This document shows, one piece after another, positions 1-6,000 of a stretch of DNA of 10,938 nt. Each line of letters starts with the position of its first letter. The stretch's first letter is position 1. The notes under the pieces were generated by a model. That model searched no databases. It saw nothing but the letters and a program-made list of their open reading frames with translations, and was not told the origin of the DNA. The position numbers and the translations under genes are program-made. Source of the stretch: an uncultured Eubacteriales bacterium (GTDB taxonomy: Bacteria > Bacillota > Clostridia > Oscillospirales > Oscillospiraceae); contig USQL01000075.1 of NCBI GenBank assembly GCA_900556935.1, positions 1-10,938 of the forward strand. Reading direction: 5' to 3'.

Positions 1-3000
1 GGAGTCGGGGCGGGGGGTGCGATGGGCTCCTCGTCGGTGTTCTCCTGCTCGTCTTCCAGATTCACCTTGTTTTCATCATCGGCACCGGCGGTGTTGGTTG
101 CAACCGCAGTCCAACGGGCATACAGGGTGATGGGTTTTCCAGGCTCCTGCAAGCCCAGCAGAACATCCGGCAACTCCGCGGCAAGGATCACGTCACCATC
201 CTTCGTCAGGGACCAGCCCAGGAAGCTCGCATCTTCCGGTCCTGTGAAGCTTTCCGGGCATCCCAGGGCACTACCGTAGGAGTACTTTGCATCCTTCACG
301 GTCTCGTTTTCGTCATGACTGTTCACAAGAGTGACGGTGATGGTTTCGGGAGTCCAGGTGGCGTTCAGGACAATCTTCTGTCCATCGGAGGTGGGGGTAA
401 AGGCGCTGTTGGTCCACGTTTCTTCCGGCTGGAGGGTGAAGTCCGCTCCATCGGTCCAGACGAAGGTATGGCCCTTTTTGATTTCGGGTGCGGCGGGGGC
501 TGTAATTTCCTTGGCCGTCCCGTAGACAAAGGTTTCTACCGTCTCGCTCTCCCCGTTCTTGAATACCAGGCTATATTCGTTGTTCTTCCAGTGGGCGTAG
601 AGGGTCAGGGTTTCGTCCACCTGGGTGGGGATGTACTCCGTTTCTCCACGGTAGAGCTTGTAGGTAACCTCCTCGCCCTCCGCGGGGGTTTCCGGAACCT
701 GTTTCAGGGTAACCTGTTCGCCGTCCTCTGTAAACCAGCCGGTGGTGCTCATACCCTCTCTTGTCCAGGGGCCTGTCGGCAGGGCTTCCGAGGTGATGCT
801 GCCATAGGTCTGGGTCTGGGCCGGAAGCTTGCCGTAGATATCCCAGCTGGGGAAGTTGCCGTTGTAGCTGAGGGTGAAGGGGATGCCGGTTCTTGCCGGG
901 GTCAGGTCCATGTTGCCGGTGGGAATGGCCTCCAGGGTCCATTTCCAGTAGTAGCCGTTTTCGGGCTGGAACAGAGCCGGGTCGTTGTTGATTTCCTTCA
1001 TCTCCGCGGCGCTGATGCCGGTACCCTGGGCCAGGCGCAGAACCTTCAAGGGCTCTGTGGCCCCTTCCTTGTGGGGCATAAACCGGACGGTATTGGGCCG
1101 ACTGTAGGTCAGGTGGAAGGATTCGCTCTCCAACAATGTGTTTCCATCGTTGTCCGTGCGGACCAGGCGCATATCCAGGCTCCACTGCGGGGTGGGCGCG
1201 CTGCCGTCCAGGTCCGTCAGAGTCATTTTCCGGTACTGGCCCCGCCCGTCGGTGCTAGGCTGGGCTGCCCCCACCAGGAGGACATAGGATTTCTCGTTGT
1301 TGACATAGAGCTCCTCGCCCACACCCAGACTTGCCAGCATGGCATCCAGCTTTGCCTGGTTGGTGTCCGCCTGGACCTCGGGGGTGTTGTCGTCCTCCTC
1401 CAGGGCCGTCCGGTCCGGTTTATCCAGCTTGTACAGGAATTGAATCCGGCTGCTTCCGTCTGCCTGGTCGTTGATGGTCAACTGGATGCAGGGAGACAGG
1501 GGCGTGCTCGAATTGACGGAGACGAACTTAAAATTGGTGATATTTACATAATCTGTTGTCGCATAGAGGTACAGCGGCACGCTCTTTTCCTGGATGGGTG
1601 CGACGCTCTCCTCCGTGGGCTTCCCGGCCTCGTAGTTCTGGCCCTTTTGGACATAGGGCACGGATACCTGATTGTAGTCCTCGGGGCTGTATTTCCCGTT
1701 GCCCAGGCCGTAATCGGTGCCGGAGGCGATGCCCAGAATGACGCTGGGCTTGACGGTGACGCTCAGGCGGGTGTAGGCATCGAAGGTCTTGTCGGTGGCC
1801 GCATCGTGCTTATAGGACACGGAGAGAATCTGGTCGCTGAGGGTCAGGTTCTGGGGGCCCGCCTTGCCGCCGGTGACGGTGAGGTTGTACTGCCCAGGGA
1901 CCGTGCTATCCTCCGCGATGGCCCAGGAGACATTTTCTCCGCCCTGGGGCAGGGTCCAGTTCAACTGCTGGGTCAGGCCCAGAATCGTCTTGCCGTTGGT
2001 GTCCTTCAAGGTGACGGGGACGGTTTTGCTCTCCGTCTCGTAGACCACCAGGGTCTTGTCCGCCTCCGCAATGGAGATTTCCAGATTGGCGGAGACAACC
2101 ACCGTGAGCTTGGCGGGATATTGGTCATTCTGCTTTGCCTCCACCACCACGGTGCCCGGGCGGCGGGCCCGGATGGTGATGGGCACGGTCCAGGTATTGC
2201 CGCCGTCAAAGGCGTAGCTGCCCCGCTTGGCTGCCACCTCAAAGGCCGGTTCCTGGCCCTCGGGAATTGGATCATTGCCGGTCTCGGGATAATACGTGAA
2301 GCTCAGGCCGTCGGCACTGGGGGCACCGCTGCCGGTGATGTTGATCCATTTAAGCTGGAAGGTCTTTTCGGAGACGTAGGTCACGGTGGGGGGGGCCGGG
2401 GTTTCCTTGCCGTCCGCCTGGGCGGCGGGTTCGGCCGCCGCCTGGGGCTCTGGGACGGATTGCCCGTCGGCCAGGGGTTCCGGCTCGTCTAAGAGCATAA
2501 TGTCGCTCTGGTCTTCCAGGTTCCCGTCCGGTGTCTCCCCATTCGGGTCCGGGGCAGTCAGATACTCGGTGTCCTGCTCCGGCTGGGGGAAGTCTCCCGT
2601 GGGCACTTCCTGGACCACCATGGTCTTCTCCGCTACCCGGTCCGCCAGCAAATCAATGGTGCCGCTCTCCTGCGCCCAGTACAGGCCCAGCTTGGGCCAC
2701 GCGCCGTAGTGAACGTTGACGGTAGACCCATCCAAGGTGGTCTGGGTCAGAACCGTGGGGAAGGGATAGTTCAGCTTCAAATTCCGCAGGTCCGCGTCCG
2801 TGCCCGGGTAGCTGTATTTGCCGGGGATCGCCGCGCCGGTTTCGGGGTCCGAGGTTGTTACGGTATCGGTAATTCCCAACCATGTGCCCATACTCTCTTT
2901 CATCTGCTGATAGTTCAAATAGGGGCTGCGGTCGTTGTTCAGCTCAATTCTGCGCTCATTCCGGTTTTGCAGAGTCCGGTTCAAATTCAGGCCATTATAA

Positions 3001-6000
3001 GAGGCAGGCTTTTTTCCATTCAGATACTTATAGTCGTCCGTCTCGGTGACGCTGCTTTCCAGGGCATAGCAATTGGTAATGACAATATAGTCATTCGAAA
3101 CAGCACCAAAGTTCTCCTGCATTTCGCCGTTGGAGGCAATGGCCTGGCTGCTCTTGATGGCACCTTTTTGATTACCGCTTCTTCCGGGCAGCTCCACATA
3201 GCTATAGCTGTTCGATACCTGGGCCGCGTTCTGCGTGTTGCCAATGACGACAGACAGCGTTCCGCTGCTGCGCATACAAACACCGCCAACGATGCCGCCC
3301 AGCCAGATGCTTGTGCCGTCTTGATATCTTATTGTGTCAATTGTTGAATTGTTTACGATTTTTCCGCCGGCATAGCAGTTCGTAACCGTACCGCGAAGCG
3401 CACCAACCAGACCGCCTACCCGGCAATTCTGGTACCCGCTTTGATAACCGACCTTCAGCTGAATGGTGGTGACCGCCGTACAGTTTTCAATCTTCATATT
3501 GGTTGCGCCAACCAGGCCGCCCACACAGCCGCCGCCCCAGCCGGGGTTCCTGCTGCGGTTGTCCTGAATGACATAGCCGGAAACGGTACAATTGGTAAAC
3601 TGGCTGGCAGGATTGTCTTTGCTGCCCGCAAGACCCACCAGGCCGCCAACGCAGTACCATTCTTCCCAGGTAGAGTTTGCTCTGTCGTGGACCTCAACGG
3701 TATTGGCGGTGGCATCGTCCGCATAGAGAACAATGTTCTTCATAATTGCGCCGGAGGTAATGCCAAACAGGCCCACGCACTCCGCGTCAGAGGAAATCTT
3801 CACGTTCTTAATGGCATAGGAATGCCCGTCATAGGTAGACGCAAACGCCGCCATTTCCGCAATGGAGATTCCCTTGTCACTGTTGGCATCGAACATGCTG
3901 CCGATGGGGGTATAACCGGTAACGCCTTCCTGCTTTCCGTTCAGGTCGTGGGTCTGCTCCCAGGTCAGGGGCATCGTCTTACCCAAAATGGAATTGTGGT
4001 GATTGCCCCACAGCAGGTACGGGAAACAGTCATTTCCGGTTTTTTCGTTCTGGCCCGCAACCTTTCCAGCAGCGGTGATCAGTCGATAATAGTTATACTG
4101 GCTGTCCCGATCCGCTGTCGTTACGCCGCCGTAGCTCAACTTGCACAGACTAAAATCGGTTCTCTGCGTACTATAGTTCCAGTTGATATACTGCAACTGC
4201 TGCACAGACCGAATCTGGTAGCTGTTGGTTCCATAACCTGGCTTATCCTTCCCTGTTGTAACCTCGTTGGTTCCATTGGCGTTGCCGTCATAGCTGATGG
4301 ACTTGGCAAAGAAGGGGCAGACGGAATACCGGTAGGTGGTGCCGTTATAGGTCAGGTTCCAGCTTGCGTTTTTCTCTTCGCCGGTCAGGTGGAGCCTTGT
4401 GTCCCCGGTGCCGGTGGTGTAGGCCCGGAAGCGGTAACGTGGCAGCTGCTTTTGCAGTTCCTCTTCCACCGTCGGGTTGGACTCGCCTTTGGTACACTGA
4501 TTGTTATACGCAAAGCCGATATCATCAATACTCGCCCCCACAGCCGTCGGCTGCATAAAGTACCCGTATCCATAAGCGGTAATCACGCCGCCGTCGTCGT
4601 GGTTGGTGCAGAGGTTGCCGCCGGAGAAGGTGGTAATCTCTTCGTTGGCTCCCTTAGTGGTGCCCTGGTAGTACAGGTGGTAGCCCGCGTTGGGGCCGCC
4701 GGACTCGTACTCCCAGTAGAAAACGCCCAGGGTGCCCAGGTCCTTTTCCTGGTTGGGCCAGTTGCCGAAGTGGGCGTAGCTGCCGTCGGCAAGGCGGATG
4801 GCGGCGGGGTAGGCATAGGTATTGGTTTCGGTCTTGGTTCCGGGATGGTACTTGGTGTGCGCCTCGTCCGCAACCGTTCCGAAGCCGGTCAGGCTCAGGC
4901 TTTCCGTGGCGGTGCCGTGGGCATTGGCCTGAAACTCGTTGGTGGAGGCATTGAAGCTATAGAGGGTATCCTGATAGCTGTAGGTGCCGCCGTCCAAGTA
5001 ATAGCCATTGACCACGGTGCCGGTGAGCTTCTTTCCGAAGCCGTAGAGCTCCGCGTCACCGGCGGCCTCCATGGCGCAGGCGGCGTAGCTGTTCCGGACC
5101 GCGCCGCTGTTCTCCCCTACGAAGCCCGCGACGATGACGGAGCTTGTCTTGCTCTCCTGAATGCGCAGATGGCCCAGGGCGTAGCTGCCGGAAACAGAGC
5201 CGGAGGGCAGATTATTGCCCACCAGACCGCCGATTCTGCCGGTGGCGCTGGTGAAGCGGAAGCTGGCATCCGGGGTGTCCGCGGCGCAGCTTTCAATCGT
5301 GCCCGCATTGGTGCCCACCAGGCCGCCCACATAGGCAGAGCTCATGGAGAAGGCGGCAATCCGATGGCGATAGCCCGCCACGGCGCAGTTGGAAACCGTG
5401 CCGTCGTTATAGCCCACCAGCGCGCCCTGGCTCAGGCGATGCTCGGTGGTCTGCAGGACGGTCTGGGTGCCGTTGTAGCCCCGGATCAGGTAGGCGTTGG
5501 TCCCCTGCTTGTTGGCGTTGCCTACGAGGATGACGTTTTTCACAACGCCGGTGCTGCCCACCCGGCCAAACAGGCCGTTTTGCAGGCCCACCGAGCGGAT
5601 GGAGAGATTGCGAATCTCAAAGGTCTGTCCGTCATAGGTGGCGGCAAAGGGCGTTTCCTGTGCGTTGGCATCCAGGGTTCCGCCGATGGGGGTCAGATAC
5701 GCATTCTTCTCGCGGCCATAGGCAGTCCAGTTGTAATCGCTGCTCCAATCCAGGTTCCGCTCCTGGAGGAAGGTATAGCTTGCGCTGCCGGAATTGGCAA
5801 AGGTTGTGGCGAAGTCCTTCTTGTCGTCCTTTTCCTGAGTCCAGCCCGTGGTATAGTAGCCGCTGAGGGCCGCCAGGTGCCGGACGGAACGGACATATAT
5901 CGTCTGGGGGTTGGCGGGTCGTTCCGTAGAGGCCACCACGGATTTGGCGAAATGGGGGTTAAACCAATAGGTCTCCGTCTTCGCCGAACCGTTGGCGGGC

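Noticed and set aside
571..1185. 204-codon minus-strand frame inside the giant gene in another register
   Set aside because: It is an out-of-frame reading of the same strand, rich in Pro, Gly, Arg and His. The main frame continues unbroken through this region with recognisable InlB-B-like repeats.
315..2492. 725-codon open frame on the plus strand
   Set aside because: It is in exact antisense register with the giant prepilin and its product is low-complexity Gly/Val/Leu-rich with no recognisable domain. It ends opposite a TTA leucine codon. The minus-strand reading gives prepilin, GLUG and InlB-B features and is clearly the coding one.
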